Assembly (NCBI RefSeq): GCF_002741945.1
Contig: NZ_MDVN01000012.1
Location: 19,118-83,117, forward strand
DNA: 64,000 bases
Source: Gaetbulibacter sp. 4G1
Lineage (GTDB): Bacteria; Bacteroidota; Bacteroidia; Flavobacteriales; Flavobacteriaceae
Direction of reading: 5' to 3'
Below the pieces are notes generated by a model. That model ran no database searches, was not told where the DNA came from, and saw only the letters and a list, made by a program, of their open reading frames with translations. Shown here one piece after another: positions 24,832 to 34,156 of this stretch (the first letter of the stretch is position 1; each line of letters opens with the position of its first letter). The translations under genes and the position numbers were made by a program.

Positions 24832-25128
24832 TTAACGTAGTATCAGTTTTTTAATGATTTCTTTTCCTAATTCTTCATTAAGCATATTGATTATTTTTTG
24901 TTTTCCATAGCTTAACTCTTCTCTAAGCACACTAGAACTTAGTTGTACATAAAGCGTATCTCGCTCTAAATTTACTACCGTGGTGTAGTTATTTACACCA
25001 TTACCCATAAGTTTTGCCCAGGCATCGGCAACATTAACTTTGTTTAAACCTTTTTCTAATTTATTGGTTTCTACAAATTCTTTTAATGCATCACTTATAC
25101 TTATATGTTCGTTGTTACGTTTTGGCAT
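24832..25128 (-). CDS. DUF721 (DciA-like) protein
   Basis: This 98-residue protein has the DUF721 pattern: an N-terminal helix (ISDALKEFVETNKLEKGL), AWAKLMGNGVNNYT, then DTLYVQLSSSVLREELSYGKQKIINMLNEELG. DciA, the DnaB helicase operator of many bacteria, belongs to this family, so a link to replication initiation or repair is plausible. It lies on the same strand as recF with one gene between. It overlaps the upstream metalloprotease-like gene by one base. Confidence 0.85.
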   Translation of the reverse strand: MPKRNNEHISISDALKEFVETNKLEKGLNKVNVADAWAKLMGNGVNNYTTVVNLERDTLYVQLSSSVLREELSYGKQKIINMLNEELGKEIIKKLILR

Positions 25129-26138
25129 TATTTTAAATCATTAATATATTCTTCATATCCACTTTTTTCTAATACTTCTTTAACAGGTAATTCATATAAG
25201 TCTTTCCAAGAATCATCACCATGTTTACTTGCGTAAAATTCCACTATTCTAAAACCTAACCAATAAAATAATGTTTTGGGAGATTCCATTTCTGACCCCA
25301 ATTTTCTTAAAGGATCTTCATCACCATTATAGTAAAAGTAAGAAGAACATTTTTGATAAATTTCTTTTTCATGTAATAAATACCATTGCCACTCTTCTTC
25401 AGTCATTTGCTCTACAGATTGTGATTTTGATATTTTACCATCAAAATATTTGTAGGTATAAAAACATGCAAAACCTTCATCAATAGTTAGTCTTAAGGGC
25501 GTGTCTTTATTTGGGTCTTCATTCCTAGTTGGCTCGTAGATAAAGTGATTGAATTCATGTGGAATTCCTTCTTGAACCATATTAATAACGTCAAAATTAT
25601 TATCTAATAAGTCTAGAATGAATGCATCATTTTCCATGCCTCCAAAACCAATACCTTCAATTGGAGCAAGTATGATACTCAATTTAACATTTTTAGGAGA
25701 ACGTCCAGTTAAATTTTTTAACCCACTAAGATTTGCTTTAAGTACTGAATCAAATTTGATATTTAGTAACTTATTTACTCTAGATTCAATAGAATCCTTT
25801 TTAGTGTGATAGATTTTTTTATTCCAGCCTATCATTCCTTCATTAGTAGTAAACATTTCTTTATCAAATAAAACACCGTATAAATCATTCCAAATTTTTG
25901 GTTGTCTTTTAAAGACTTTTTCGATTATTAAAGAACTGTCAAATGTATTGTTTTTATGAGCCAAAATTTGATGCTTAAACAAGTTGTAAACAGTAATATC
26001 ATCAATTTTAATACTATCTGGCACTTTTTCCAGTTTGCTAAAAAGTGATAACTCAGTTTTTATAACCTTGCTTTTTTTATTGCAACTGAAGAATAAAAGA
26101 AAGGATATAATTAATGATGTGAATATTATCTTTTTCAT
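25128..26138 (-). CDS. putative Zn metallopeptidase lipoprotein (HExxH, DUF2268-like)
   Basis: This 336-residue lipoprotein (lipobox FFSC, Cys near 19) has a zincin motif HEFNH at residues 194-198 and a downstream Glu in IDEGFA (about 220) that could be the third zinc ligand, as in gluzincins; this fits DUF2268-type predicted proteases. Substrate unknown. It lies between recF (six bases upstream) and the DUF721 gene (one-base overlap), an unusual insertion into what looks like a replication/repair gene pair. Confidence 0.78.
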   Translation of the reverse strand: MKKIIFTSLIISFLLFFSCNKKSKVIKTELSLFSKLEKVPDSIKIDDITVYNLFKHQILAHKNNTFDSSLIIEKVFKRQPKIWNDLYGVLFDKEMFTTNEGMIGWNKKIYHTKKDSIESRVNKLLNIKFDSVLKANLSGLKNLTGRSPKNVKLSIILAPIEGIGFGGMENDAFILDLLDNNFDVINMVQEGIPHEFNHFIYEPTRNEDPNKDTPLRLTIDEGFACFYTYKYFDGKISKSQSVEQMTEEEWQWYLLHEKEIYQKCSSYFYYNGDEDPLRKLGSEMESPKTLFYWLGFRIVEFYASKHGDDSWKDLYELPVKEVLEKSGYEEYINDLK

Positions 26139-26144
26139 ACAGTA

Positions 26145-27224
26145 CTATAACTTAAATATTTCATAAGATTGATGTACTTGTTTAACAGCTTTCTCGGTAC
26201 GATCAGCATGTGTGTCACTTATAAACAGTTGACCAAAATTTTCATCATCTACTAATTTAATAATTTGCGCTACACGATGCTCATCTAACTTGTCAAAAAT
26301 ATCATCTAATAATAAAATAGGATTTACACCGCTTTGTGCTTTTATAAAATCAAATTGTGCCAACTTTAGTGCAATTAAAAACGATTTTTGCTGACCTTGA
26401 CTTCCAAATTTTTTAATAGGATGACTTTCAATATTAAACAATAAATCATCTTTATGTATGCCAACACTTGTGTATTGTAGGGCTTTGTCTTTATTTAATG
26501 CAAGTTGTAAAAGTGCTGTTAAATTATCCTCAAACAAATCACTATCGTAAATTAAATCTACTGATTCATTGCCGTTGCTAATAGCTTCATAACGCGCTTT
26601 AAAAATGGGAATAAATGTTTTTAAAAAAGCATCGCGCTTTTCAAAAATTTTAGTTCCGTAATCGGTTAATTGATTGTTATAAATATCTAAAGTATCTCCA
26701 TTAAAAGTATGATTCAATGCAAAATACTTTAATAGGGCATTACGTTGTGCTAATACTTTGTTGTACTTAATTAAATCAATTAAGTAACTTTTATCGCTTT
26801 GAGAAATCACGCTATCTATAAACTTTCGTCTGGTGCTACTACCTTCTATAATAAGGTCCCTATCAGCGGGCGATATTATAACTAAAGGTAAAAAACCAAT
26901 ATGTTCACTAAATTTTTCGTACGCCTTTCCGTTGCGTTTTATTATTTTTTTTTGACCACGTTTTAAACTTACTACTACTTTTTCGTTCTTATCATCTTTT
27001 TCATATTCGCCATTAATCACAAAAAAAGCTTCATCATGTTTAATATTTTGAGTAGCAACAGGATTAAAATAACTTTTTCCAAAGGATAAATGATAAATAG
27101 CATCTAAAACATTAGTCTTTCCTATGCCATTATTACCAACTATACAGTTTATTTTATTGTTGAAAGTGAACTGTTTACTTTCAAAATTTTTATAATTAAG
27201 TAAAGAAAGTGATTTTAAAACCAT
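26145..27224 (-). CDS. recF: DNA replication and repair protein RecF
   Basis: This SMC-like ATPase helps load RecA at gaps through RecOR. Walker A is in [10 protein letters not shown] near 29-38; the ABC signature region has [10 protein letters not shown] near 270; Walker B is in [16 protein letters not shown] near 303. N-terminal [13 protein letters not shown] is typical. Length is 359 residues. It starts the minus-strand run recF, metallopeptidase-like, DUF721. It is divergent from the TPR protein gene. Confidence 0.95.
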   Translation of the reverse strand: MVLKSLSLLNYKNFESKQFTFNNKINCIVGNNGIGKTNVLDAIYHLSFGKSYFNPVATQNIKHDEAFFVINGEYEKDDKNEKVVVSLKRGQKKIIKRNGKAYEKFSEHIGFLPLVIISPADRDLIIEGSSTRRKFIDSVISQSDKSYLIDLIKYNKVLAQRNALLKYFALNHTFNGDTLDIYNNQLTDYGTKIFEKRDAFLKTFIPIFKARYEAISNGNESVDLIYDSDLFEDNLTALLQLALNKDKALQYTSVGIHKDDLLFNIESHPIKKFGSQGQQKSFLIALKLAQFDFIKAQSGVNPILLLDDIFDKLDEHRVAQIIKLVDDENFGQLFISDTHADRTEKAVKQVHQSYEIFKL

Positions 27225-27330
27225 AGAAAATGCTACATATAAAGTGTTAAGAAGCGGTAATGCTTTAAAAGGATGTGCAAATTATTGAAAAATATCAAAT
27301 AAATACCCTTTTAGTTATGAAGAAAAATTA

Positions 27331-27338
27331 TATTTTTG
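27331..27338 (+). promoter_or_regulatory. -7 element of the TPR protein-ribH operon
   Basis: TATTTTTG matches TAnnTTTG; a weak TTTT-type -33 lies 18 bases upstream. The ATG follows 26 bases downstream. Confidence 0.55.
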
Positions 27339-27363
27339 CGGCGCATTAATACAGAACGAATAA

Positions 27364-28131
27364 ATGGCGACTTACAAGAAAAAATATAAAGCGAAGACTA
27401 AAGCAGAGAAAGAGCATAATATTGAAGAAGGCTCAACAACTGCTGAAGTTTTTAATACACTTGATGAAACGGCATCAAAAACTGAAGCATTTGTAGAGAA
27501 GAATCAAAAATACATTTTCATAATTATTGGACTTGTTGCTTTAGTAGTTTTAGGATCTTTAGGTTATAAAGAATATATAGCAAAGCCAAAGCAAGAGGCT
27601 GCTATGAACGACATGTTTCAAGCTCAAAAATATTTTGACCAAGCTGTAAATGGAGTGGCAAAAGATTCTTTATTCAATTTAGCATTAAATGGAGGTGAAG
27701 GAAAATTTGGAATGTTAGATATTATTTCTGAATATAGTGGTACACCTTCGGCTAATTTAGCGAGCTACTATGCAGGAACGGCTTATTTAAAACTTAAAGA
27801 TTATAAAAATGCAGTCGAGCATTTAAGTAACTTTAAAAGTGACGATGAAATTTTAGCTGCTTTAGCAAAAGGGAATATAGGGGATGCATTTGTTCAGTTA
27901 GATCAAAAAGAAGATGCATTAAGTTATTACGAGCAAGCTGCTGAAATGCGTAATAATGAGTACACAACACCAATGTATTTACATAAAGCTGGAGCTATAG
28001 CTTTAGATTTAGGAAAAGCAGATAAAGCTTTAACTTATTTTAAAAGAATTAAGGACGACTATCCTACATCTACTGAGGCGGCAAATGTTGATGTGTTTAT
28101 AGGAAAAGCGCAAGTGTTGGCAAATAAATAG
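27364..28131 (+). CDS. membrane-anchored TPR protein (YfgM-like)
   Basis: This 255-residue protein has a Lys-rich cytoplasmic N-terminus (about 1-45), one membrane segment (IFIIIGLVALVVLGSLGY, about 50-68) and a periplasmic domain with tetratricopeptide-like repeats (about 105-245), such as NLASYYAGTAYLKLKDYKNA and ALSYYEQAAEM. This is the arrangement of YfgM-type proteins, which work with the Sec translocon and periplasmic chaperones; the role here is inferred. It is followed 18 bases later by ribH. Confidence 0.85.
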   Translation: MATYKKKYKAKTKAEKEHNIEEGSTTAEVFNTLDETASKTEAFVEKNQKYIFIIIGLVALVVLGSLGYKEYIAKPKQEAAMNDMFQAQKYFDQAVNGVAKDSLFNLALNGGEGKFGMLDIISEYSGTPSANLASYYAGTAYLKLKDYKNAVEHLSNFKSDDEILAALAKGNIGDAFVQLDQKEDALSYYEQAAEMRNNEYTTPMYLHKAGAIALDLGKADKALTYFKRIKDDYPTSTEAANVDVFIGKAQVLANK

Positions 28132-28149
28132 TACCAATTCAATTATAAA

Positions 28150-28635
28150 ATGGCAACGGTAAATAAAAATTTATCCGATTACGATAAAACAACAATCCCA
28201 GACGCGAGTAAATTTCGGTTTGGGATTGTTGTTTCAGAGTGGAACGATACCATTACAGAAGGCTTATATAAAGGAGCTTACGATACTTTAATTGAAAATG
28301 GTGTATTGCCAAATAATATTTTACGTTGGGATGTTCCTGGTAGCTATGAGCTAATTTACGGTTCTAAAAAAATGCAAGAACAAATGGTAAATGCAGTTAT
28401 TGCTATTGGTAGTGTTATTCAAGGAGAAACTAAACATTTCGACTTTGTTTGCGAAGCCGTATCTCAAGGGATAAAAGACCTAAATGTAACGCGAGAAACA
28501 CCAGTAATTTTTTGTGTGCTTACAGACAATAATATGCAACAAGCTATAGAGCGTTCTGGCGGAAAGCATGGTAATAAAGGCACTGAAGCTGCCATTGCTG
28601 CTATAAAAATGGCAGAACTGCGAGAAAATAGTTAA
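28150..28635 (+). CDS. ribH: 6,7-dimethyl-8-ribityllumazine synthase
   Basis: This enzyme makes the riboflavin precursor from 5-amino-6-ribitylaminouracil and 3,4-dihydroxy-2-butanone 4-phosphate. Family motifs seen are VVSEWNDTITEGLYKGA near 27, VPGSYEL near 62, AIGSVIQGETKHFDFVCEA near 87 and GVLTDN-type FCVLTDNNMQQA near 115, ending GNKGTEAA. The catalytic His is in KHFDF. Length is 161 residues. It lies downstream of the TPR gene in one transcription unit. Confidence 0.96.
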   Translation: MATVNKNLSDYDKTTIPDASKFRFGIVVSEWNDTITEGLYKGAYDTLIENGVLPNNILRWDVPGSYELIYGSKKMQEQMVNAVIAIGSVIQGETKHFDFVCEAVSQGIKDLNVTRETPVIFCVLTDNNMQQAIERSGGKHGNKGTEAAIAAIKMAELRENS

Positions 28636-28755
28636 TAGAGATCAGTAACAATCTTCAATAAATAGTTTTTTACTTTTTACTCCCAATTTTAGGTGTATTG
28701 TTAACAATTTTTGGCATTTCAACTTATATTATCTGCCCATTTTTGAGTATTTTTG

Positions 28756-29004
28756 ATGTGTAAGCATTATACTTTGTTTAAGCAACGAAAACATAAAACG
28801 TTTAATTATAAATCTAGATTTTCTAAAGGAAATGAAGAAAACTCAAATGATGGCGAACAGACCAGAAAAGAGTTTGTTTCTAGGTGGAATGATAAACGAG
28901 ATAGTAGCCGTAAAGTAGGTTTTGGTATGTCAATGCGTACACTTATCCTAGTTTTGGTACTATTATTGATTTGTATGTATATACTAGAAAAAAAATACAT
29001 ATAA
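28756..29004 (+). CDS. small tail-anchored membrane protein, function unknown
   Basis: This 82-residue protein has a basic, hydrophilic N-terminal part carrying F-N-Y-K-S-R-F-S-K-G near residue 16, then a single C-terminal membrane segment (TLILVLVLLLICMYIL, about 62-77). It shares the F.Y..R..KG core and the tail-anchor layout with the next small gene, so the two look like a diverged tandem pair. I start it at ATG 28756; the frame is open one TTG further. A -7-like TATTTTTG (28748-28755) abuts the start and would place a transcript start inside the gene, so the start is uncertain. Confidence 0.65.
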   Translation: MCKHYTLFKQRKHKTFNYKSRFSKGNEENSNDGEQTRKEFVSRWNDKRDSSRKVGFGMSMRTLILVLVLLLICMYILEKKYI

Positions 29005-29023
29005 ACCTTTAAAGCTAATAATT

Positions 29024-29302
29024 ATGGGACTTTTAAAATTGCGTAAAAACAAGAAATTTAGTTATACACCTCGTTATTATAAAGGAGAAGGAAACCCCTA
29101 TGAAATAACTCATAAATTTGATGAGCACAGAACAACTGTAGGAAGTAATTCTGGTTTAAAAACTAAGTTTAATAATGCTTTAGAAGATTATAAAAACCCA
29201 GATAAAAAAGCAAACAGGCGTATTTTAATTATTGTTGGTATTCTTATTTTAGTATTTCTTTTTATAATCGATTTCGATTTATCTATTTTCTTTTCAAAAT
29301 AA
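29024..29302 (+). CDS. small tail-anchored protein (often labelled riboflavin synthase subunit beta)
   Basis: This 92-residue protein has an N-terminal basic region with KKFSYTPRYYKGEGNPYE near 10-27, a hydrophilic middle and a C-terminal membrane segment (ILIIVGILILVFLFII, about 66-82). Homologues in related genomes are often called riboflavin synthase subunit beta, apparently from their position beside ribH; nothing in the sequence resembles lumazine or riboflavin synthase. It lies 3 bases before mutL. Confidence 0.75.
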   Translation: MGLLKLRKNKKFSYTPRYYKGEGNPYEITHKFDEHRTTVGSNSGLKTKFNNALEDYKNPDKKANRRILIIVGILILVFLFIIDFDLSIFFSK

Positions 29303-29305
29303 TAC

Positions 29306-31156
29306 ATGGCAGACATCATTCAACTTTTACCAGACCATGTTGCTAACCAAATAGCTGCTGGAGAAGTTGTACAACGACCAGCTTCAGTGGTTAAAGAGCT
29401 ATTAGAAAACGCTATTGATGCAGGAGCTACAACAATTAAACTTATTGTAAAAGACGCTGGTAAAACGCTTATTCAGGTTATTGATGATGGCAAAGGAATG
29501 AGTACTACCGATGCACGATTGAGCTTTGAACGACACGCCACATCTAAAATTAGAACTGCTGACGATTTATTTCAATTACATACTAAAGGGTTTCGTGGAG
29601 AAGCTTTGGCAAGTATAGCTGCCATTGCCCATGTAGAATTGAAAACGAAGCAAGATCAAGACGATATAGGAAATATTATTATTATTGAAGGAAGTAATAT
29701 TGTATCTCAAGATGTAGTGGTTGTACCTAAAGGAACATCAATTGCTGTGAAGAATTTGTTTTTTAACATTCCAGCTCGACGTAATTTTTTAAAATCAAAT
29801 ACAGTTGAATTACGCCATATTATTGATGAGTTTCATCGTGTCGCATTAGCACATTCAAATATTAGCTTTGCGATGTATAACAACGGAAGCGAAACATTTA
29901 ACTTACTTGTTAGTAATTACAGGCAGCGCATTGTAAATATTTTTGGAAATAAAACCAACGAAAAATTAGTACCTGTAGAAGAAGACACAGAAGTACTCAA
30001 AATTTCAGGATTTGTTGGTAAACCAGAATATGCTAAAAAAACCAGAGGAGAACAGTATTTTTTTGTGAATAATCGATTTATAAAAAGTGCATATTTAAAT
30101 CATGCTATCGCATCTGCGTTTGATGGCTTGCTTAAAAGCGGAACGCACCCTAGTTATTTTTTAAACTTAACAGTCGATCCGCAAACTATTGATATTAATA
30201 TTCACCCCACAAAAACTGAGATAAAGTTTGATGACGAGCATACTTTGTATGCTTTATTAAGGTCTGCTGTAAAACACAGCTTAGGACAGTTTAACATTGC
30301 GCCTGTATTAGATTTTAATAGAGATTCAAACCTTGATACACCCTATAATTATAATAAAGCAAATACAAATACACCAACTATAGAGGTAGATAAAAGCTTT
30401 AATCCGTTTCAAGAAGAAACCCAATCTAAAGTTAAAGCTGCAACATACAAAAAAGAATCTGCTGCAAGTTGGGAAAATTTATATGTAGGATTAGAATCTA
30501 AAGGCACAAAAACACAGCAAGATTTTAGTGAGGTACATTTTGAAAGTGAAGAATCTACAGGCTCAATATTTGATGATGATAAATATGTAGATAAAATTCA
30601 AACTACTTATCAGCTTCATAATAAATATATTGTGAGTACAATTAAATCGGGCATGTTAGTCATCGATCAACATCGGGCACATCAACGCATTTTATATGAA
30701 GACTTTCTAAAAAACATGACAATTAAAGAAGCTGTGAGTCAACAATTACTATTTCCACTCCAGCTTCATTTTTCTAGACAAGACATAGAAATAATAAATC
30801 AATTAAAAGAAGATTTAGAACATACAGGTTTTATATTTTCTAGCGTTAATAAGGAATCAGTTGAAATTATTGGTGTACCTGTAAGTGTACCAGAAAGCGA
30901 AGTGTCTATTATTTTAGAACAGCTTATTAGTGATGTAGAAAACGAAGTGCCAGATGCGCATTTTAGTGCCACTGATTTATTAGCAAAATCTATGGCAAAA
31001 AGCTTAGCTATTAAAACGGGGCAATCCTTACAAAAAGATGAACAAGAGCACTTGGTAAATAGTTTATTTGCTTGTAAAGAACCTAATACATCGCCTACTA
31101 ATAGAGCAACATTTATAACTATGAGTGTTGATGAATTAGATAAAAAATTTATATAA
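29306..31156 (+). CDS. mutL: DNA mismatch repair protein MutL
   Basis: This GHKL ATPase couples MutS mismatch recognition to strand removal. N-terminal motifs are IAAGEVVQRPASVVKELLENAIDAGA (split near 15-40), DDGKGM near 61 and KGFRGEALASI near 94. The C-terminal dimerisation domain begins near 430 and contains LVIDQHRAHQRILYE, the DQHAxxER-like endonuclease metal motif, in slightly altered form (QHRAHQR). Length is 616 residues. It sits three bases after the small membrane protein gene and one base before a rhomboid gene. Confidence 0.95.
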   Translation: MADIIQLLPDHVANQIAAGEVVQRPASVVKELLENAIDAGATTIKLIVKDAGKTLIQVIDDGKGMSTTDARLSFERHATSKIRTADDLFQLHTKGFRGEALASIAAIAHVELKTKQDQDDIGNIIIIEGSNIVSQDVVVVPKGTSIAVKNLFFNIPARRNFLKSNTVELRHIIDEFHRVALAHSNISFAMYNNGSETFNLLVSNYRQRIVNIFGNKTNEKLVPVEEDTEVLKISGFVGKPEYAKKTRGEQYFFVNNRFIKSAYLNHAIASAFDGLLKSGTHPSYFLNLTVDPQTIDINIHPTKTEIKFDDEHTLYALLRSAVKHSLGQFNIAPVLDFNRDSNLDTPYNYNKANTNTPTIEVDKSFNPFQEETQSKVKAATYKKESAASWENLYVGLESKGTKTQQDFSEVHFESEESTGSIFDDDKYVDKIQTTYQLHNKYIVSTIKSGMLVIDQHRAHQRILYEDFLKNMTIKEAVSQQLLFPLQLHFSRQDIEIINQLKEDLEHTGFIFSSVNKESVEIIGVPVSVPESEVSIILEQLISDVENEVPDAHFSATDLLAKSMAKSLAIKTGQSLQKDEQEHLVNSLFACKEPNTSPTNRATFITMSVDELDKKFI

Positions 31157-31157
31157 T

Positions 31158-31913
31158 ATGATGAGAATTTCAGATACCGTTAAGCATTTAATAATTATTA
31201 ATGTATTAATGTTTATAGGTACTTTATTTGTTGGGAAAGGTGTTTTGTTTTATGACTTATTTGCAATGCATTTTCCTGCAAATGAATCGTTTCAACCCTG
31301 GCAAATAATAACCCATATGTTTATGCATGGTAGTTTTGAACACTTGTTTTTTAATATGCTTCTTTTATATTTTTTTGGAACAAGTTTAGAGTTAACAATA
31401 GAAAAGAAAAAGTTTTTATTTGTTTATATTTCTGCTGGATTAGGTGCAATTTTGTTGACTTTTTTAATTGATTTTTTTAAGTATAACATGTATATTAATT
31501 CCTTAATTGAAAGTGGTTTTTATAAGGAAGAACTATTAAAGACATTAAATTCTGGTATGTATAATACAGGATGGGAAAGAGCTATTGGAGTTGAAAAAGT
31601 TAAAAGCTTATCTAGAGTTTTTAATACAATAAGTTATGGAGCATCTGGAGCAGTAACAGGTGTTCTGGCTGCTTTTGCTTTTCTATACCCTAATAAAGAA
31701 GTCTTTTTAATTTTCCCGCCTATACCTATAAAAATCAAGTATTTGGCTGTAGGTATGATTGGTAGTGATTTTATATCTGGGCTCTTAACGGGAACACCTT
31801 TGTTAGCTAATAGTAACGTTGGATATTTCGCCCATGTAGGTGGAGCTCTAACAGGGTTATTAATTATATGGTATTGGAAAAAAAATCAGTTTAATAGAAA
31901 TCGTTGGAATTAA
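31158..31913 (+). CDS. rhomboid family intramembrane serine protease
   Basis: This 251-residue six-helix protease has the catalytic Ser163 in GASG and the catalytic His near 226 in YFAHVGG; the HGSFEHLFFN motif (about 57-66) supplies the His/Asn oxyanion residues. There is an extra hydrophilic stretch between the third and fourth helices (about 107-155), longer than in the minimal fold. Substrate unknown. It starts one base after mutL and is immediately followed by a second rhomboid gene with no gap. Confidence 0.93.
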   Translation: MMRISDTVKHLIIINVLMFIGTLFVGKGVLFYDLFAMHFPANESFQPWQIITHMFMHGSFEHLFFNMLLLYFFGTSLELTIEKKKFLFVYISAGLGAILLTFLIDFFKYNMYINSLIESGFYKEELLKTLNSGMYNTGWERAIGVEKVKSLSRVFNTISYGASGAVTGVLAAFAFLYPNKEVFLIFPPIPIKIKYLAVGMIGSDFISGLLTGTPLLANSNVGYFAHVGGALTGLLIIWYWKKNQFNRNRWN

Positions 31914-32762
31914 ATGACGTCGCTCTCTCAAGACATAAAGGACAAATTATCTAATCTTAATGTATTAGAAAAAATTATTGCTATTAATGTTGTTGTTTTT
32001 TTAGTTGGATTGGTTTTAAAAACAGGTTTTTCTTGGTTTGAATTGCCTAGTAATTTTTCTGATTTCATAGTAAAACCTTGGTCGATTATTACCTATGCTT
32101 TTTTACATGGCGATCTTTGGCATATCTTATTTAATATGCTTTGGCTCTATTTTATAGGGCGCATGTTTTTAAATTTGTTTAGTTCAAAAATGGCACTTAA
32201 CATTTATTTTCTTGGTGCTATTTCTGGTGGGCTTTTATACATGATTTGTTACACACTGTTTCCAAATATATTTGGTGTTAATTCAAGGTTGGTTGGTGCT
32301 TCGGCTGCTGTTAGAGCTCTGTTGATATTTATTTGCGCATATATGCCAAATCAAGAAGTTCGTTTTTTTACGTTTAATTTAAAACTTTGGTATATAGGTG
32401 TAGCTATTATTATTTTAGATGTTTTGGGGTTGTTTGGCTCTAATTCAGGTGGTTATTTAGCACATCTAGGAGGTGCTTTATTAGGATATGTCTACGCAAA
32501 ACAACTCGTAAAAGGACAAGATATTGGTAAAGGGTTCGAAAAATTTATGGATGCTTTTATAAGTATGTTTAAATTTTCGAAAAAAGCACCTTTAAAAACG
32601 GTTCATAAAAACAAAAGTAAAGTTGGTGGTTATACTAAAGGCGAGTTTAATCAGTTTAATAATCAGAAAAAAATAGATATTATACTAGATAAGATTAGCA
32701 AAAGCGGTTACGATAGCCTAACTGCCGAAGAAAAAGAGTTTCTTTTTAAAGCTGGTAAATAA
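31914..32762 (+). CDS. rhomboid family intramembrane serine protease with C-terminal DUF6576-like tail
   Basis: This 282-residue rhomboid has HGDLWHILFN at about 65-74, catalytic Ser130 in GASAA (the second Gly of GxSG is Ala), and His184 in YLAHLGG. A C-terminal cytoplasmic tail (about 200-282) ends in a short helical domain with IILDKISKSGYDSLTAEEK, typical of Bacteroidota rhomboids. Its ATG directly follows the stop of the first rhomboid gene. Despite the Ala, the dyad is intact, so activity is expected. Confidence 0.92.
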   Translation: MTSLSQDIKDKLSNLNVLEKIIAINVVVFLVGLVLKTGFSWFELPSNFSDFIVKPWSIITYAFLHGDLWHILFNMLWLYFIGRMFLNLFSSKMALNIYFLGAISGGLLYMICYTLFPNIFGVNSRLVGASAAVRALLIFICAYMPNQEVRFFTFNLKLWYIGVAIIILDVLGLFGSNSGGYLAHLGGALLGYVYAKQLVKGQDIGKGFEKFMDAFISMFKFSKKAPLKTVHKNKSKVGGYTKGEFNQFNNQKKIDIILDKISKSGYDSLTAEEKEFLFKAGK

Positions 32763-32789
32763 GAAAAGTCAATAGACTTCTAATGTATT

Positions 32790-33818
32790 ATGAAAAAACT
32801 AAGTTTTATAAATAAAATTATTTACTTTATAAATGCGGTTTTTGCTATCCTTCTTTTGTTGTCTTTTCTTTTGCCGTTTACACCTCCTAAAACGTTTTCG
32901 GTTTTATCCGTACTTAGTTTAGGTGTTGCGTTTCTAATTTTATGTAATGCCTTGTTTTTTTTATACTGGCTCATTAAACTTAAAAAGCAATTTTTATTAT
33001 CATTAGTAGTACTTTTTATTGGTTATGTTTTTTTTGGGTCGTTATATAAATTTTCATCTTCAAAGCATATAGAAGATCCAAATAATTTTAGGGTTATGAA
33101 TTATAACGTGAGGTTATTTAATCTTTATAATTGGATATCTGGAGATAGCATTGAAAATAATATTGTCGATTTTATTAAAACCGAATCACCAGAAATTTTA
33201 AGCATACAAGAATATCACCCACATGAAAATGTGGATTTATCTTTTTTTAAATACAAGTTTGAAAAGCTTTCTGGTAAGAAAACTAAATATGGGCAAGCCA
33301 TTTTTTCGCAATACCCTATTATAAACTCAGGTTCCATTGAGTTTCCTGATACAGGAAATAATGCTATATTTTCTGATATTGTTAAAGGTGAAGACACCAT
33401 AAGAATTTATAATATTCATTTAGAGTCTATGCGTATTGATGCTAATGTTGAAAGCCTTAAAAAAGAAGATTCTGAGCGCCTTTTTAACAGAGTAGGTGCA
33501 ACATTTAAAATGCAACAATTTCAAACCGAATTATTTTTAATGCATAAAAAACAATGCAATTATAAAATGATAATTTGTGGAGATTTTAATAATACTGCTT
33601 TTTCCTATGTGTATAGAAAAATTAAAGGCAATTTAAATGATGCGTTTAAAGAAGCTGGAAATGGTTTTGGTAGAACTTACGAGTTTAAATTTTTTCCTGT
33701 AAGAATCGATTTTATTTTAACTGATAAAGCTTTTGCGGTGAATGGGTTTAAAGCTTATAACGAGCACTACTCTGATCATTACCCGATAATGACTACTTTA
33801 AGTTTGCAAAAAGATTAA
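32790..33818 (+). CDS. endonuclease/exonuclease/phosphatase family membrane protein
   Basis: This 342-residue protein has three membrane segments (about 8-30, 38-60, 70-88) and a catalytic EEP domain facing the far side. EEP motifs visible are FRVMNYNVRLF near 104, SIQEYH near 139, IYNIHLES near 206, CGDFNNT near 262, and the last catalytic pair in YSDHYPIM near 329. The substrate could be nucleic acid, phospholipid or inositol phosphate; it cannot be told from sequence. It follows the rhomboid pair by 27 bases. Confidence 0.9.
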   Translation: MKKLSFINKIIYFINAVFAILLLLSFLLPFTPPKTFSVLSVLSLGVAFLILCNALFFLYWLIKLKKQFLLSLVVLFIGYVFFGSLYKFSSSKHIEDPNNFRVMNYNVRLFNLYNWISGDSIENNIVDFIKTESPEILSIQEYHPHENVDLSFFKYKFEKLSGKKTKYGQAIFSQYPIINSGSIEFPDTGNNAIFSDIVKGEDTIRIYNIHLESMRIDANVESLKKEDSERLFNRVGATFKMQQFQTELFLMHKKQCNYKMIICGDFNNTAFSYVYRKIKGNLNDAFKEAGNGFGRTYEFKFFPVRIDFILTDKAFAVNGFKAYNEHYSDHYPIMTTLSLQKD

Positions 33819-33847
33819 TGTTTTCTCAGTCCTATCTATACAGGATC

Positions 33848-34156
33848 TTACATAAACGAACAATCAACAATATCAGAAATAATATGAATTACCAGCCCTA
33901 AAGCTAGTAATCTAGATTTTTTTGGAACTAAAAGAAATAAATAAAAAGTTATAGCAAAATAGGAGTGGAGTGGATGAAAGTTAATACTACATCTGTTAGG
34001 ATCAAAAATAGGGTTTGCTAGTAAATGGTCTAAATCTATTAGCATGCCGGAAATCATAATTAAAAAAGCGAATTTCCATTGGCTTTTGTACCATACTAAT
34101 GCAACTAAAAGCGGTATTAAAAAATGACAACCATAATGCGCAAATGTTTGTAACAT
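33848..34156 (-). CDS. DUF6122 family membrane protein
   Basis: This 102-residue membrane protein has about three hydrophobic segments and a clustered set of possible metal ligands: MLIDLDHLLANPIFDP near 38-53 and FHPLHS near 60. This fits DUF6122, related in pattern to YdjM-type predicted metal-dependent membrane hydrolases. Function unknown. It overlaps the WbqC-like gene by one base. Confidence 0.83.
   Translation of the reverse strand: MLQTFAHYGCHFLIPLLVALVWYKSQWKFAFLIMISGMLIDLDHLLANPIFDPNRCSINFHPLHSYFAITFYLFLLVPKKSRLLALGLVIHIISDIVDCSFM

Noticed and set aside
29024..29302. Riboflavin synthase subunit beta
   Set aside because: The protein is a small tail-anchored membrane protein with no synthase motif; the true lumazine synthase is at 28150-28635.
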